From Brumimicrobium oceani (GTDB taxonomy: Bacteria > Bacteroidota > Bacteroidia > Flavobacteriales_D > Crocinitomicaceae): DNA of 64,000 nucleotides. The translations under genes were made by a program, and so were the position numbers. The notes under the pieces are model-generated. The model was not told the DNA's origin. It made no database searches and saw only the letters and a list, made by a program, of their open reading frames with translations. Each line of letters begins with the position of its first letter. Within the stretch, counting starts at the first letter, position 1. Positions 47,201 through 56,151 of this stretch are shown one piece after another. The stretch covers positions 35,459 through 99,458 of the forward strand of contig NZ_QFRJ01000013.1 of NCBI RefSeq assembly GCF_003143775.1, in the 5' to 3' direction.

Positions 47201-47599
47201 GTCTACAATACTACCAGAGCTATTCGACAAAACCAAAGGTTCACCAGCAGAGCTTATTTTAAAATTGGTATGGAGCTCTTGACCTTGAACTGCTCTATCT
47301 TTGTTAGATGCCCAAACCAATAGAAATTCACCTGGTTGAATTGTTTGAGTTGGAAAAATCCATTTATTCAAAATTGTAGGGTCGTCTGTTAAACCATAAC
47401 CAGCTAAGTTAACTGGAGAACTTCCGTAATTATAAATTTCTATCCAGTCTTCATAATCGCCGTCTTCATCATCGATTACGGTATTATTAGAGCTCATCAC
47501 TTCGTTGATAGCAACATCTTGAGCTAGAGCAACTTGACTCGAGAAAAACAAAATGGTAAAGAAAGACAAGTAAAGTTTAAAGTAATTTTCAATTTTCAT
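44264..47599 (-). CDS. Secreted lamin-tail/CotH-kinase protein with T9SS sorting domain
   Basis: An 1111-residue exported protein (signal peptide ending near VALAQ). The order is: a lamin-tail domain (VAINEVMSSN, then DWIEIYNYGSSPVNLAGY); a chitobiase-type region (YTLDGSEPMP); a CotH-like kinase core (GFRIHGNNSR, VTVQDFEASM); a bacterial-repeat segment (GYTFSHWSGDV); and a C-terminal T9SS domain (IYPNPARTTF, ending LRLIKR). CotH kinases phosphorylate coat or surface proteins in spore formers; the role in Bacteroidota is unknown. It is flanked by terminators and stands alone. Confidence 0.88.
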   Translation of the reverse strand: MKIENYFKLYLSFFTILFFSSQVALAQDVAINEVMSSNNTVIDDEDGDYEDWIEIYNYGSSPVNLAGYGLTDDPTILNKWIFPTQTIQPGEFLLVWASNKDRAVQGQELHTNFKISSAGEPLVLSNSSGSIVDQVGATELQPDVSYGRQPNGIGTWLFFYTPTPEASNTGTGLTELLLPPTFSHESGLYTSSFDLTLSHANPNVSIIYTLDGSEPMPNNLTGTVYNYKNDYPTQVGSSPGPLLSDSFTSNAYVSAINIYDRSNDPEELAAKNTFQFDQYVPINSIRKATVIRAKAFLNGIGSATISKTFFVWSQGNPYDIPVISLQIQENYLFDYDDGIYTSGVDFDTWRANNPANNQFYRPEWNNYWRSGSQWEYPVNVELFESTPTLLNSITNLNAGFRIHGNNSRSLGIKNLRLYARSDYDNNDLFEHDLFDNTIPGTPMPNNAFKRILLRGNGTGGPVAYDVVFNKAMQPIYDGVTRIQPAIHFINGEYWGLTALRDRVDDKHFALNYGLNDNNIAIVDCKGVNCDLDEGLSSDYSDFIAMRDFIINNDMSNQMLFDQASAMLDMSSYIDHIVLEIYAANDSYERKFWKVRTPENTSYGDGKWRVTVQDFEASMKSNINWLDYHAVLTGSPNELFLGNLLANEGFKIQFVNRFADVLNTVFTPEHFNSVVNKVFNEVSPYLTEDANRYPKIEFFELQEKTDLLNWGTTREAIQQDQIKDYFSFANVLDFILNVSDVNAGYINISTIEIKESTPGIPQNPYPWTGQYFQDVPVTLKAIALPGYTFSHWSGDVTGTNAEIEIIPTSNMNIQANFDAVVAPQEVVYFWLMDSDLPNDTPMENLSVTYASNGLAAMLNYNSCLSGYPFTINDPNWRKASLERKNAPTPLNYSSESNNNVSYPNSNMRGVQVRQPFRAGNLENNLVFDVPTIGLENISFSLAIMSNGGAETLIVDYWDGSQWIDDDLVNATQAITSAYQVLTFNFSNVAVANDNLNFKIRLRFDGLDMTVDNSDEVIMNNIIMAASKILSTENYADLSTVNIYPNPARTTFNVAADIPLARVEVYNIYGQVVHKSQPNQNTTVVDMHTFSPGVYLVKVVTKTSEETLRLIKR

Positions 47600-47995
47600 G
47601 GTTGATAAAATTTGTTTAGCAATACAGAGCTATCCCAAAGCCCTAGTTGCTACAAATATAAGACAAATAATAAGCCGAATTAAAAAAATAATTTGCAGAA
47701 AATAAAGGGAGATCGACTTAACCCAACACATTAGTATTAAACAATAGCGCCACCCTTTTAAGTCGCAGATTATAAAAGCCAATTTTCTTCCCTGCGAAAT
47801 TTAAATTCTGTATTGATAATCAAAAGCATTGTCCTCGGAAAATCAACTGGAATAAATCATATCAGTTCCTCCGGAAAATAAAAAATTGAGTTTTTTATTT
47901 GTTGATACAAGAAAGACAAATAGGGTTAAACAATAGTGGTTATTTCGATTTAAATGACTAGCTCTATCGAACTATTACCCCCACCATTTCCACAA
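47600..47995. other. Upstream region of the CotH gene
   Basis: It contains a -7-like TATATTTG on the minus strand (47653-47660), 53 bases before the ATG at 47599. Nothing else is recognised. Confidence 0.45.
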
Positions 47996-47996
47996 T

Positions 47997-48027
47997 AAAA
48001 AAAGCCCAGACAATTTCGTCTGGGCTT
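47997..48027 (-). terminator. Terminator of the rplY/prs operon
   Basis: AAGCCCAGAC (48002-48011) and GTCTGGGCTT (48018-48027) pair perfectly around AATTTC; on the minus strand a T run follows, 28 bases after the L25 stop. Confidence 0.92.
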
Positions 48028-48054
48028 CTAAACATTTTATGGTATTCTTTATTT

Positions 48055-48663
48055 TTACTCTTCGGTTGCTTCTGCAGCGTCTTCTGCTCCCTCTTCTTCG
48101 TCGTCGTCCACATCAACAGCACCACGAGACATTTTCACTGAAACTACAACTGCACTTTCATTTTCCAATGTTTTAACACCTGGGATTTCGATATCTCTAA
48201 CGCGAATTGACTGACCAATACGAAGAGGTGTAATGTCGATTTCTACGAAATCTGGAAGATCTTTTGGTAAACCTTCTACTTTCAATGTACGGAAGATAGT
48301 CATTAAACGACCACCATTCATAACACCTTTAGAACGACCTGTAACACGGATTGGAATACCCACTTTTACTGGTCTGTCATCAGCTAATTCAAGGAAATCA
48401 ACATGCGTTGGCTTATCTGTAAGCGGGTGCATTTGTTTTGCTTGAATAATCGCCATTTTCTTTGTTCCGTCAATATCCAATTCAATTTGGTATACATCTG
48501 GAGAGAAAATTAATTTCTCCATATCTACTGAACGAACAGAGAAGCAAGTTTGCTCTCCTGATCCGTAAAGTACACAAGGAACTCCGCCTTCCTTACGAAC
48601 AGCTTTTGTTGCCTTCTTTCCTACGTTCGCTCTAAGCGAACCGCTCAATTGTACTATTTTCAT
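48055..48663 (-). CDS. rplY: 50S ribosomal protein L25/general stress protein Ctc
   Basis: A 202-residue protein with the N-terminal 5S-rRNA-binding L25 fold (VRKEGGVPCVLYG) and the C-terminal TL5/CTC domain, then an acidic tail (DDDEEEGAEDAAE). It binds 5S rRNA in the central protuberance of the large subunit. It is co-transcribed with prs, 13 bp downstream of it, a linkage common in Bacteroidota. Confidence 0.96.
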   Translation of the reverse strand: MKIVQLSGSLRANVGKKATKAVRKEGGVPCVLYGSGEQTCFSVRSVDMEKLIFSPDVYQIELDIDGTKKMAIIQAKQMHPLTDKPTHVDFLELADDRPVKVGIPIRVTGRSKGVMNGGRLMTIFRTLKVEGLPKDLPDFVEIDITPLRIGQSIRVRDIEIPGVKTLENESAVVVSVKMSRGAVDVDDDEEEGAEDAAEATEE

Positions 48664-48676
48664 CTTTTTGTTTTAA

Positions 48677-49615
48677 TTATGATATAATAAAATGTTTACT
48701 GATTGATTCGTTGTGCACCATTTTTTGAATTATATCTCCAAACAAGGCAGCAACAGAAACTACACGAATCTTATCGCTTTGTTTCTTTAAAGGAATTGTA
48801 TCTGTCACAATCAATTCCGTAATTTTAGAAGCTTCAATTCTGTCATAAGCAGGACCAGAAAGCACAGCATGCGTACAATATGCACGAACACTATTTGCAC
48901 CTTGTTCCATCAATAAATCTGCGGCTCTGGTTAAAGTTCCAGCAGTATCTATCATGTCATCCACTAGCACAACATCTTTTCCTACTACATCACCAATTAC
49001 AGTCATTTCAGAAATTACATTGGCTTTTTTTCTTTGCTTGTGACAAATACAAAGGCCTAAATCTAACTTTTTAGCATAAGAGTTAGCGCGTTTTGCACCT
49101 CCAACATCTGGAGCAGCCATAACGGCATTTCCGCTTTTTGCCATTTCTTGAATTTCTGGGAAGAACACCGTTGATGCATACAAATGATCTACAGGAACTT
49201 CAAAGAATCCTTGAATTTGGTCGGCATGTAAATCCATCGTCATCACACGACTCACCCCGGCCGCCATCAACATATTGGCTACCAATTTTGCTCCAATAGC
49301 AACTCTTGGTTTATCTTTTCTATCCTGACGTGCCAAACCAAAATAAGGAATAACGGCAATTATTTTTCTCGCAGAAGCGCGTTTCGCCGCGTCTACCATC
49401 AATAACAATTCCATTAAATTATCTGAAGGTGGTGTAGTTGATTGAACAATAAATACATCTTTTCCACGAACCGTTTCTTCGAATGAAGGCTGAAATTCAC
49501 CATCGCTAAACTCGGCAACATCCACTTTTCCAAGGGGAGCTCCAAATTCTGCAGCTATTTCTTTCGCCAACTTCTGTGTGGCTCTTCCGGCAAATATTTT
49601 TACTTCTTTTGACAT
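48677..49615 (-). CDS. prs: Ribose-phosphate pyrophosphokinase
   Basis: A 312-residue enzyme making PRPP from ribose-5-phosphate and ATP. It has the N-terminal FSDGEFQPSF, a PYFGLARQDRK flexible-loop region, and the PRPP-binding VLVDDMIDTAGT. The ATG at 49615 is preferred to the GTG one codon upstream. It is the first gene of the unit with rplY; a -7 element (TAACTTTG) lies 22 bases upstream. Confidence 0.97.
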   Translation of the reverse strand: MSKEVKIFAGRATQKLAKEIAAEFGAPLGKVDVAEFSDGEFQPSFEETVRGKDVFIVQSTTPPSDNLMELLLMVDAAKRASARKIIAVIPYFGLARQDRKDKPRVAIGAKLVANMLMAAGVSRVMTMDLHADQIQGFFEVPVDHLYASTVFFPEIQEMAKSGNAVMAAPDVGGAKRANSYAKKLDLGLCICHKQRKKANVISEMTVIGDVVGKDVVLVDDMIDTAGTLTRAADLLMEQGANSVRAYCTHAVLSGPAYDRIEASKITELIVTDTIPLKKQSDKIRVVSVAALFGDIIQKMVHNESISKHFIIS

Positions 49616-49637
49616 CACTTGATAGTTTTCAAGGGCA

Positions 49638-49645
49638 CAAAGTTA
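49638..49645 (-). promoter_or_regulatory. -7 element TAACTTTG of prs
   Basis: An exact TAnnTTTG match on the minus strand, 22 bases before the prs ATG. Confidence 0.55.
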
Positions 49646-49784
49646 CATAAATAAATTGTCTAAGCATCATATCTTAAAAATAGAATGAGCTTTTATTTGA
49701 GTCCTTCCACAGACTTTAAAATCATGGTTCTGGTCTGTAAATCTTAGAATTTTAAGTTTTAAATAATTAATCCACAGTCAAAGA

Positions 49785-49815
49785 TTTGGAATAAGCACAC
49801 ATTCCCTTAAATTTG
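49785..49815 (+). promoter_or_regulatory. Promoter of hutI
   Basis: TTTG (49785-49788), a 19-base spacer and TAAATTTG (49808-49815), 28 bases before the ATG at 49844, fit the -33/-7 consensus. Confidence 0.65.
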
Positions 49816-49843
49816 AGCTGTAATAAAAATAGAACACAGCGAA

Positions 49844-51109
49844 ATGGCAAAAGTATTGATCAAAAACATCAAAGGATTATTTCAAGCAGGTAATGAATTA
49901 CCAAAATACAAAAAAGGGAGTCAAATGGACGATGGAGACCTCATTGAAAATGCCTTTTTAGCGCTTGAGGACGATGAAATTATTGCCTTTGGAAAAATGG
50001 AAGATTGGGGAGGGATTACCGATTGGAGAGACTTGGAGGTTATTGATGCCGAAGGAAAATATGTTTTACCCACTTTTTGTGATTCGCATACGCATGCTGT
50101 TTTTGCTGCCACAAGAGAAGAAGAATTCGAAGACAGAATAAAAGGATTGTCTTATGAAGAAATTGCATTGAAAGGTGGTGGAATTTTAAATTCTGCTGGT
50201 CGACTTCAAGAAATGGACGAAGATACTTTGTTTGAAGAAGCGCTAGAAAGAATTCATGGTTTAGCAGAATATGGAACAGGAGCAATTGAAATAAAATCGG
50301 GATATGGACTTTCTGTTGAAGGGGAATTGAAAATGTTGCGCGTTATAAAAAGACTGAAAGCCGCTTCGCCAATGGCAATAAAAGCTACTTTTTTGGGTGC
50401 ACATGCTTTTCCTAAGGAGTACAAAGAAAATCATGAAGGCTATATGAAATTGATGATCGATGAAATGTTGCCTAAAATTGCTGAAGAGGGTTTAGCAGAT
50501 TATATCGATTGCTTTTGTGAACGCAACTACTTTACTGTTGCACAAATGACACGCTTATTAAAGGAAGGTGCAAAATATAATCTGGTTCCAAAAGTGCACG
50601 TAAATCAATTTTCTATCATGGGAGGAATTCAGGCAGCTGTTGAACACGGCGCTTTATCTGTAGACCACCTAGAAGAATTGAACGAAGACGACATTAAAGC
50701 ACTGAAGGGAAGTGATACCATGCCAACATTCTTACCTGGTTGTTCTTTCTTTTTGTCTATTCCTTATGGAAAAGCAAGACAAGTGATTTGCGCCGATTTA
50801 CCGCTGGCTTTGGCTTCTGACTTTAATCCAGGGTCGGCACCAAGCGGAAACATGCAGCTTTTAACTTCTGTAGCTTGCGCTAAAATGAACATGACGCCAT
50901 TTGAAACATTAAATGCCACCACATTAAACACTGCTTATGCCATGGGAATTTCCGACACACATGGTTCAATTACAGTAGGAAAAAAGGCAAACATTATGAT
51001 TACGAAACAAATTTCATCATTGGCTAGAATTCCTTATTCTTTTGGAGAAAACAATATTGAAACTGTGATTTTGAATGGTGAAATTTTTCATAGTCATTTA
51101 AAAAACTAA
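49844..51109 (+). CDS. hutI: Imidazolonepropionase
   Basis: A 421-residue amidohydrolase that opens imidazolone-propionate in histidine degradation. It has the metal motif HTH in CDSHTHAVF, IEIKSGYGLS, HVNQFS and LASDFNPGS, all characteristic of HutI. The remaining hut genes are not in the window. The following TraB/GumN gene starts 24 bp downstream and may share the transcript. Confidence 0.95.
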   Translation: MAKVLIKNIKGLFQAGNELPKYKKGSQMDDGDLIENAFLALEDDEIIAFGKMEDWGGITDWRDLEVIDAEGKYVLPTFCDSHTHAVFAATREEEFEDRIKGLSYEEIALKGGGILNSAGRLQEMDEDTLFEEALERIHGLAEYGTGAIEIKSGYGLSVEGELKMLRVIKRLKAASPMAIKATFLGAHAFPKEYKENHEGYMKLMIDEMLPKIAEEGLADYIDCFCERNYFTVAQMTRLLKEGAKYNLVPKVHVNQFSIMGGIQAAVEHGALSVDHLEELNEDDIKALKGSDTMPTFLPGCSFFLSIPYGKARQVICADLPLALASDFNPGSAPSGNMQLLTSVACAKMNMTPFETLNATTLNTAYAMGISDTHGSITVGKKANIMITKQISSLARIPYSFGENNIETVILNGEIFHSHLKN

Positions 51110-51133
51110 CTCGTATTTTCATTCAAACTATTT

Positions 51134-54100
51134 ATGCGTAAAAGCCTTATCTTCTTTATTGCCTTATTGTCCTTTCATTCCTTAGCTCAGCAAAAGGATA
51201 TTGATCGGTCAAACTATCAATTGTTTTGGGAAATAACGCGCGGTGATTCTGAAGCTAAGGCCTACTTATTTGGTACTTATCACAGTAATGATAGTGACGT
51301 TTTCGATTTTCCTGATGAATTGTATCCGGCTTTACTGAATGCCGAAGCCGTAATTCTAGAAACAGACATCACCGACTTCATGTTAGAAGAATCCACTGTA
51401 GTTCCTGATGTGGGATATGAAAAATCGAACCTTTTACAATGGGTAGTGCCCGCAAGGGCAACAGACAAAGTCACTTATACGGCCTATGGATCTGATGAAG
51501 GAAGGCCGCAGTTTATTGATATGTACTTCAAACAAGTAGCAGACAACTGTAACAAAGTCTTCCACCCTCTTGAAACCTTGGAAGATCAGATGAAAATTGG
51601 ACTGCTAAATGAAGTAGATCCCAATGCCCAGAAGAATATTAAGTTAATTTCTAGGGAAGAACTAAAGCAAAAATACCTAGAGGGAAATGCTAGCGATATA
51701 CACAAGTACACACGCAATTCGACCTTAGAATACATCGATTTGTACAAAGACCTAATTGTTGACCGCAACATTAAAATGACAGCGGGAATTGATACTTTAA
51801 TTCATCAACACAAGTCTTCTTTTATAGCAGTTGGGGCGTCGCATTTATTGGGTCCTCAAGGAATCGTTCCTTTACTTAGGCAAAAAGGCTACACTTTGAA
51901 AGTTGTTAAATCTGAATTCTCTAAAAACAAATCGCAAGCAGAGATTGACTTACAGCAATGCAATCAATACAATTATAAAGATGAACGTTATGCTGTTTCA
52001 TTAAAATTTGGCGGAAAACCAGCATTAAAAGAATTGGGAAATGCCGACCGCTTGATTCGATATCAAGAATTAGGTCAAGGAAATACCTATTCCCTTTCGA
52101 TTTACAATTACGGTGTGGAAGTTAATTTAACAAAACACCTGAAGGATTACTTTTCAAACCCTAACCTTACAATTACGCATTTCGACAGTTTACTAATAGG
52201 CAACATAAAAGCTTATCAAGGATTATTAAAGTCTGATGAAGGCAACGATAAATGGGTGCGCATTATAAAGAAAGGAAATGTACTCTACAATCTTTCGGCC
52301 GAGGGAGGATATCGTTTTATGAATTCAAATCGACACCTTAGCTTTTTTAATGGCTTTCAATTTTTAAACAGAAAAACAGACGAAAGCTTATCGGAAAATG
52401 TGATGAGCACATCGAAAACCATGCATTTAAAATTTCCAAAACATTATTTTTCAGAAACAAGAACTTTAGAATACGATCATATTTGGGAAGCCAAGTGGGA
52501 CAATCCTAACGCTCGTGAGTTTCTCTATGCCCATGAAAGTATAATGACTGACAATTCAATAAGTTATACAAATAAAGAATTTGGAACATATATTTTGAGC
52601 AAATATCCTGCAGACAGCGTTAAAATTGAAGAAGAAAAACGTGAAATAGGTAAATATCATTTAAAATCTTACACTGCTCAATTAAACGGATATACTGTTT
52701 ACGGGAAAATTCGGCAAGTGGGAAACATGATTCAATTTATTGAATACATAGGCAATGACAAATCCCGAAGAGCACTTTTTCTAAGTAGTTTTGATACTTT
52801 GCACGCATTTCCAGCAGTAAAAGAAGAGCTAAGCTTAAGCAACGCAGATTTTGAGACCGTATCCACCACAAAAAACCTTCAGTTAGATACCGTTAAAAAT
52901 GATGAGCAAAACTACAGGGATATAAAAGTATATTCTGCAACAGACGTGGAAACTGGTATTTCTCATCATGTGCTCATCAAGAAGTTTAATTCTTGGGCTT
53001 TTTCGCAAAAGGACATCAAAACACTTTTAATTGATCAACTTCAATGGCCGCTTGATGGAGGCGCATATGAAATAGATTCGGTTTTTACGCTGAATTCCTC
53101 TACACCTCATTTAGATTTTAGCCTTTATTACCCAGATACTGAAAACTTGTTCAAAGGGAAAGCTACTTTAGTTGGAAAAACGATTGTAATTGCGAGCTTA
53201 ACTTATCCTAAAGCCGCCGAGGTACAATATGAGGATTTGGCTTTTCTAGACAGTATGAAATTCACTGCAAACAATCAAAACTTAATTTCTGAAATGAACA
53301 TTCCTATGCTAAAAAATGAAATTATGGTAAATGGTGGTGAGGCAGTTGAAAATCTGATTTTTGATGGTCACTTAAATGACAGCATTCTTAAAGTAATGCT
53401 AGATTGGTCACCTCAATTTTGGAATAGCTTTGACGAACAAGGGGCTTTGTTATCTGCCGTAATTGTTTCATACAACTGGAATTTGTCAGACAAAACTGTA
53501 ATCAATTATTGGAAAGAAAGTAGCCATGCACAAAAGGAGTTGTTAACGGTTTCTACATTATACACTTTACAAGAAGCTCAAGATCCTGAAGGCTATTTAT
53601 CCGTGATAGAAGAAGCAAAAAATAAGGAAACAGCACAAATTGATTTGTATAGATTATTGATGACCAGGAATGCAGACACTGATTTCTTGAGTCAAGTTTG
53701 GCCTGCTTACGCTGAATTACTAGAAGACAGTTTGTCGTGGAATTTCAGTTTTATGCTGCCCCAACTATTGGAAACTGAGTTTTATCAAGATTATTTCACC
53801 AGTGAGCAGTTCAGCAATGCTGTTTTAAAAGAAAGTCAACCTCCTTGGGCGGCGTTTCGCTACTTCGAAATCATGTATGAACATGGAATTCCGAGAGTTC
53901 AATTTTCTAGGCTTTTGAAGAAATGGGGCGAAACAAAAAACGATCATAAAACAGGCAGTATTGCTGCATGGAAAACCATTATTGGAGAAAAAATATCGAG
54001 AAAAGAAAAGCGATTAATCAAAAAAGATGCGGCTGTGGCTATTTCTTATTCGAAAGTGATGGCGGTATCTGAAACTCCTGTTTTTGAATTGCTAAGCTAC

Positions 54101-54397
54101 GAAGAAATGATTGGCTACATCGCTTTTGACCACTATAAAGACGCCTATTTTGATAAGGATAAATCTTTGAGTTACATAGAAAACAGAACGATTACAGTGA
54201 AAGAAGAAAAAGTAAACTTTGCCATTTTTAAAGTAGTGGAAAATGACAAAACTTATTTTATGGCCAGAGAAATCCCAAAAGACAAGCTTTTACCGTCTTA
54301 CGGCGGATTTGGAAGCAATACCTTTTTTATTTACGGAAGCGAAGAATATCAACCCAAGGTAATTGAAGAGGAATTGGTGAAGAAAATTGAGGGGTGA
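51134..54397 (+). CDS. Exported TraB/GumN-domain protein with a long unknown C-terminal region
   Basis: A 1087-residue protein with a signal peptide ending near SLAQ. Residues about 25-270 form a TraB/GumN domain, with the metal-binding GTYHSND at its start and VGASHLLGPQGI with LLRQKGY at its end. The following 800 residues have no motif I recognise and appear to be helical and strand mixed. TraB/GumN proteins are membrane or periplasmic putative proteases; the large extension is unusual. It is encoded after hutI. Confidence 0.75.
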   Translation: MRKSLIFFIALLSFHSLAQQKDIDRSNYQLFWEITRGDSEAKAYLFGTYHSNDSDVFDFPDELYPALLNAEAVILETDITDFMLEESTVVPDVGYEKSNLLQWVVPARATDKVTYTAYGSDEGRPQFIDMYFKQVADNCNKVFHPLETLEDQMKIGLLNEVDPNAQKNIKLISREELKQKYLEGNASDIHKYTRNSTLEYIDLYKDLIVDRNIKMTAGIDTLIHQHKSSFIAVGASHLLGPQGIVPLLRQKGYTLKVVKSEFSKNKSQAEIDLQQCNQYNYKDERYAVSLKFGGKPALKELGNADRLIRYQELGQGNTYSLSIYNYGVEVNLTKHLKDYFSNPNLTITHFDSLLIGNIKAYQGLLKSDEGNDKWVRIIKKGNVLYNLSAEGGYRFMNSNRHLSFFNGFQFLNRKTDESLSENVMSTSKTMHLKFPKHYFSETRTLEYDHIWEAKWDNPNAREFLYAHESIMTDNSISYTNKEFGTYILSKYPADSVKIEEEKREIGKYHLKSYTAQLNGYTVYGKIRQVGNMIQFIEYIGNDKSRRALFLSSFDTLHAFPAVKEELSLSNADFETVSTTKNLQLDTVKNDEQNYRDIKVYSATDVETGISHHVLIKKFNSWAFSQKDIKTLLIDQLQWPLDGGAYEIDSVFTLNSSTPHLDFSLYYPDTENLFKGKATLVGKTIVIASLTYPKAAEVQYEDLAFLDSMKFTANNQNLISEMNIPMLKNEIMVNGGEAVENLIFDGHLNDSILKVMLDWSPQFWNSFDEQGALLSAVIVSYNWNLSDKTVINYWKESSHAQKELLTVSTLYTLQEAQDPEGYLSVIEEAKNKETAQIDLYRLLMTRNADTDFLSQVWPAYAELLEDSLSWNFSFMLPQLLETEFYQDYFTSEQFSNAVLKESQPPWAAFRYFEIMYEHGIPRVQFSRLLKKWGETKNDHKTGSIAAWKTIIGEKISRKEKRLIKKDAAVAISYSKVMAVSETPVFELLSYEEMIGYIAFDHYKDAYFDKDKSLSYIENRTITVKEEKVNFAIFKVVENDKTYFMAREIPKDKLLPSYGGFGSNTFFIYGSEEYQPKVIEEELVKKIEG

Positions 54398-54940
54398 TGG
54401 TGGTTGCGCTGTAATGGCACGCGGGCCTTCGACAAGTCACCGCAAAACGGATGCATCGACAAGCTCAGCAGAACTGCAAGCAACGCGGATTTTCACGGAT
54501 TTTTTTTGTGGTGTTTTTGAAACGGGATTTTTTATAATGTGTTTCCCCATAACGTGTTTCCCATAACGTAGAGCCACACGGCCGTGTGGCTCTACGTTAT
54601 GGGAAACAATACGCAATGGATAAATATTCACGTTGCGAAAAAACGTTTACGTTTTACAAATATAAATTCGGTGTATTTCTAACAATGATTCATAAATATT
54701 ATTGTGACAAAAAAACAACAAAGTTTCAAACCCTGCACGCACGCCCTAATATACGCCCTACAATTTTTTCATTCTTCATTTTAAATTTTTCATTAAATAA
54801 AAGGCCAAAACCCATTTTTGGAATGAAGACGTCAAAGACAAGGCTTGTGAAGGTTCTAATTCAAAGTCCCGACTGATAACGTCGGGATGAATGTAATTAT
54901 AAACAAGCATAACGCAGTATTTGACGTTTTCAATCAAAAA
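54398..54940. other. Intergenic region between convergent genes, carrying a palindrome
   Basis: Apart from the palindrome at 54541-54607 it contains TTCGACAAG and ATCGACAAG repeats (54428, 54457) and a short hairpin TCCCGAC/GTCGGGA (54867-54887) with no T tract. No convincing gene is present. Confidence 0.5.
54541..54607. repeat. Palindrome family member 2
   Basis: 54556-54607 is a perfect 52-base palindrome: the same 28-bp core as at 34633-34660 (54568-54595), extended by GTTTCCCATAAC and its complement. The left flank is duplicated directly (GTTTCCCCATAACGT at 54541-54555). Flank sequence differs completely from member 1, yet both flanks pair. Confidence 0.88.
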
Positions 54941-55555
54941 TTATTTATAAAAATTCATTTCCTCGATATATTTCTGAACAGGAGCAGTCAATAAATAACG
55001 TACATCGTGCTTATCTTTAATGGCTTGGCGAATAAAACTAGAACTCACTTTCATTACTGGAGCATCGTCGCACATAATGATGTTTTTGTGGTTTTGCAAT
55101 TCATTTTCTGGCAAATAACCAATTTGTTCTACCTCTTGTTCTTCTTGAATCGTTAAAACCCTAGGGTAAACAAATATTTTATGGTTTTCTAAGATATTTT
55201 CGAAGTTTTTCCATTTGTGGAGCGTTCTTAAATTATCTTCTCCCATAATGAGATGAAATTCATTTTTAGGATGTTTATCTTTCAAATAAGCTAAAGTATC
55301 TGAAGTGTAGGAAGGACGTGGCATTTTAAATTCAATGTCACTTTCACGTAAATTGTCGTTGTCTTCTATGGCTACCCTAACAATTGCCAAACGGTGATAA
55401 TCTTCCAGCAGCGATTTCTTCTTTTTTAGAGGGTTTTGTGGCGAAACCACTAGCCAAACCTCATCCAAATCAGTATAATCCGCCATGTAATTGGAAATAA
55501 TTAAATGTCCAATATGTATAGGGTTAAAGGTTCCGAAGTACAATCCTACTTTCAT
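54941..55555 (-). CDS. nadD: Nicotinate-nucleotide adenylyltransferase
   Basis: A 204-residue enzyme joining nicotinate mononucleotide and ATP to form deamido-NAD. It has the nucleotidyltransferase motif GTFNPIHIGH at residues 8-17 and the C-terminal SSFIRQAI. The length is as expected. It overlaps gmk upstream by 4 bp. Confidence 0.97.
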   Translation of the reverse strand: MKVGLYFGTFNPIHIGHLIISNYMADYTDLDEVWLVVSPQNPLKKKKSLLEDYHRLAIVRVAIEDNDNLRESDIEFKMPRPSYTSDTLAYLKDKHPKNEFHLIMGEDNLRTLHKWKNFENILENHKIFVYPRVLTIQEEQEVEQIGYLPENELQNHKNIIMCDDAPVMKVSSSFIRQAIKDKHDVRYLLTAPVQKYIEEMNFYK

Positions 55556-56136
55556 TCTTTAATGTATTCTTTTATCATTCCTTCCACTTCTGCTATGGTC
55601 AATTCCAGGTCATTATTAACGACCACCTTATCGAAATGCACACTTTTTGACAACTCTTCACCTGCTTTTTCCATACGGGTTTTAATTTTATCCTCTGTCT
55701 CTGTTTTACGATTTCTCAATCGCTCTTCCAACACTTCAATTGATGGAGGTTGAATGAAAACACTTAAAGCAGAATCGCCAAAGTATTTCTTCAAATTAAT
55801 TCCTCCATAAACATCAACATCAAAAACCACTACTTTGTTCTCTGCCCAAAGTCGATCTACTTCATGTTTTAAGGTTCCATAGAAATGATCTTTGTAGACT
55901 TCTTCCCACTCAATAAAGGAACCATCAGCGATTTCTTCCTTAAACAAATCCACTCCAAGAAAATAATAATCCTCTTTGTGAATTTCATTTGCACGTGGGG
56001 CTCTAGAACAAGCCGAAATAGAAAAAGCAAGTTCGTCCATTCTTGCCAATAAAGCACGCACAATCGTTGTTTTACCAGCTCCAGAAGGTGCTGAAAAAAT
56101 AATGCATTTCCCGGTTTGTTGTTGATTGTTTTCCAT
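55552..56136 (-). CDS. gmk: Guanylate kinase
   Basis: A 194-residue kinase phosphorylating GMP to GDP. It has the P-loop SAPSGAGKTT and the GMP-binding SRAPRANE, IEWEEVYKDHFYG and VVFDVDVYGG segments. It is the middle gene of yicC, gmk, nadD, a conserved Bacteroidota order, overlapping nadD by 4 bp. Confidence 0.97.
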   Translation of the reverse strand: MENNQQQTGKCIIFSAPSGAGKTTIVRALLARMDELAFSISACSRAPRANEIHKEDYYFLGVDLFKEEIADGSFIEWEEVYKDHFYGTLKHEVDRLWAENKVVVFDVDVYGGINLKKYFGDSALSVFIQPPSIEVLEERLRNRKTETEDKIKTRMEKAGEELSKSVHFDKVVVNNDLELTIAEVEGMIKEYIKE

Positions 56137-56151
56137 TGCTTTTAATGTGCA

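Noticed and set aside
54586..54876. A 96-codon frame after the second palindrome
   Set aside because: It starts inside the palindrome and has no recognisable protein features.
54867..54887. Hairpin TCCCGAC/GTCGGGA as a nadD terminator
   Set aside because: There is no T tract on the minus strand after the stem.
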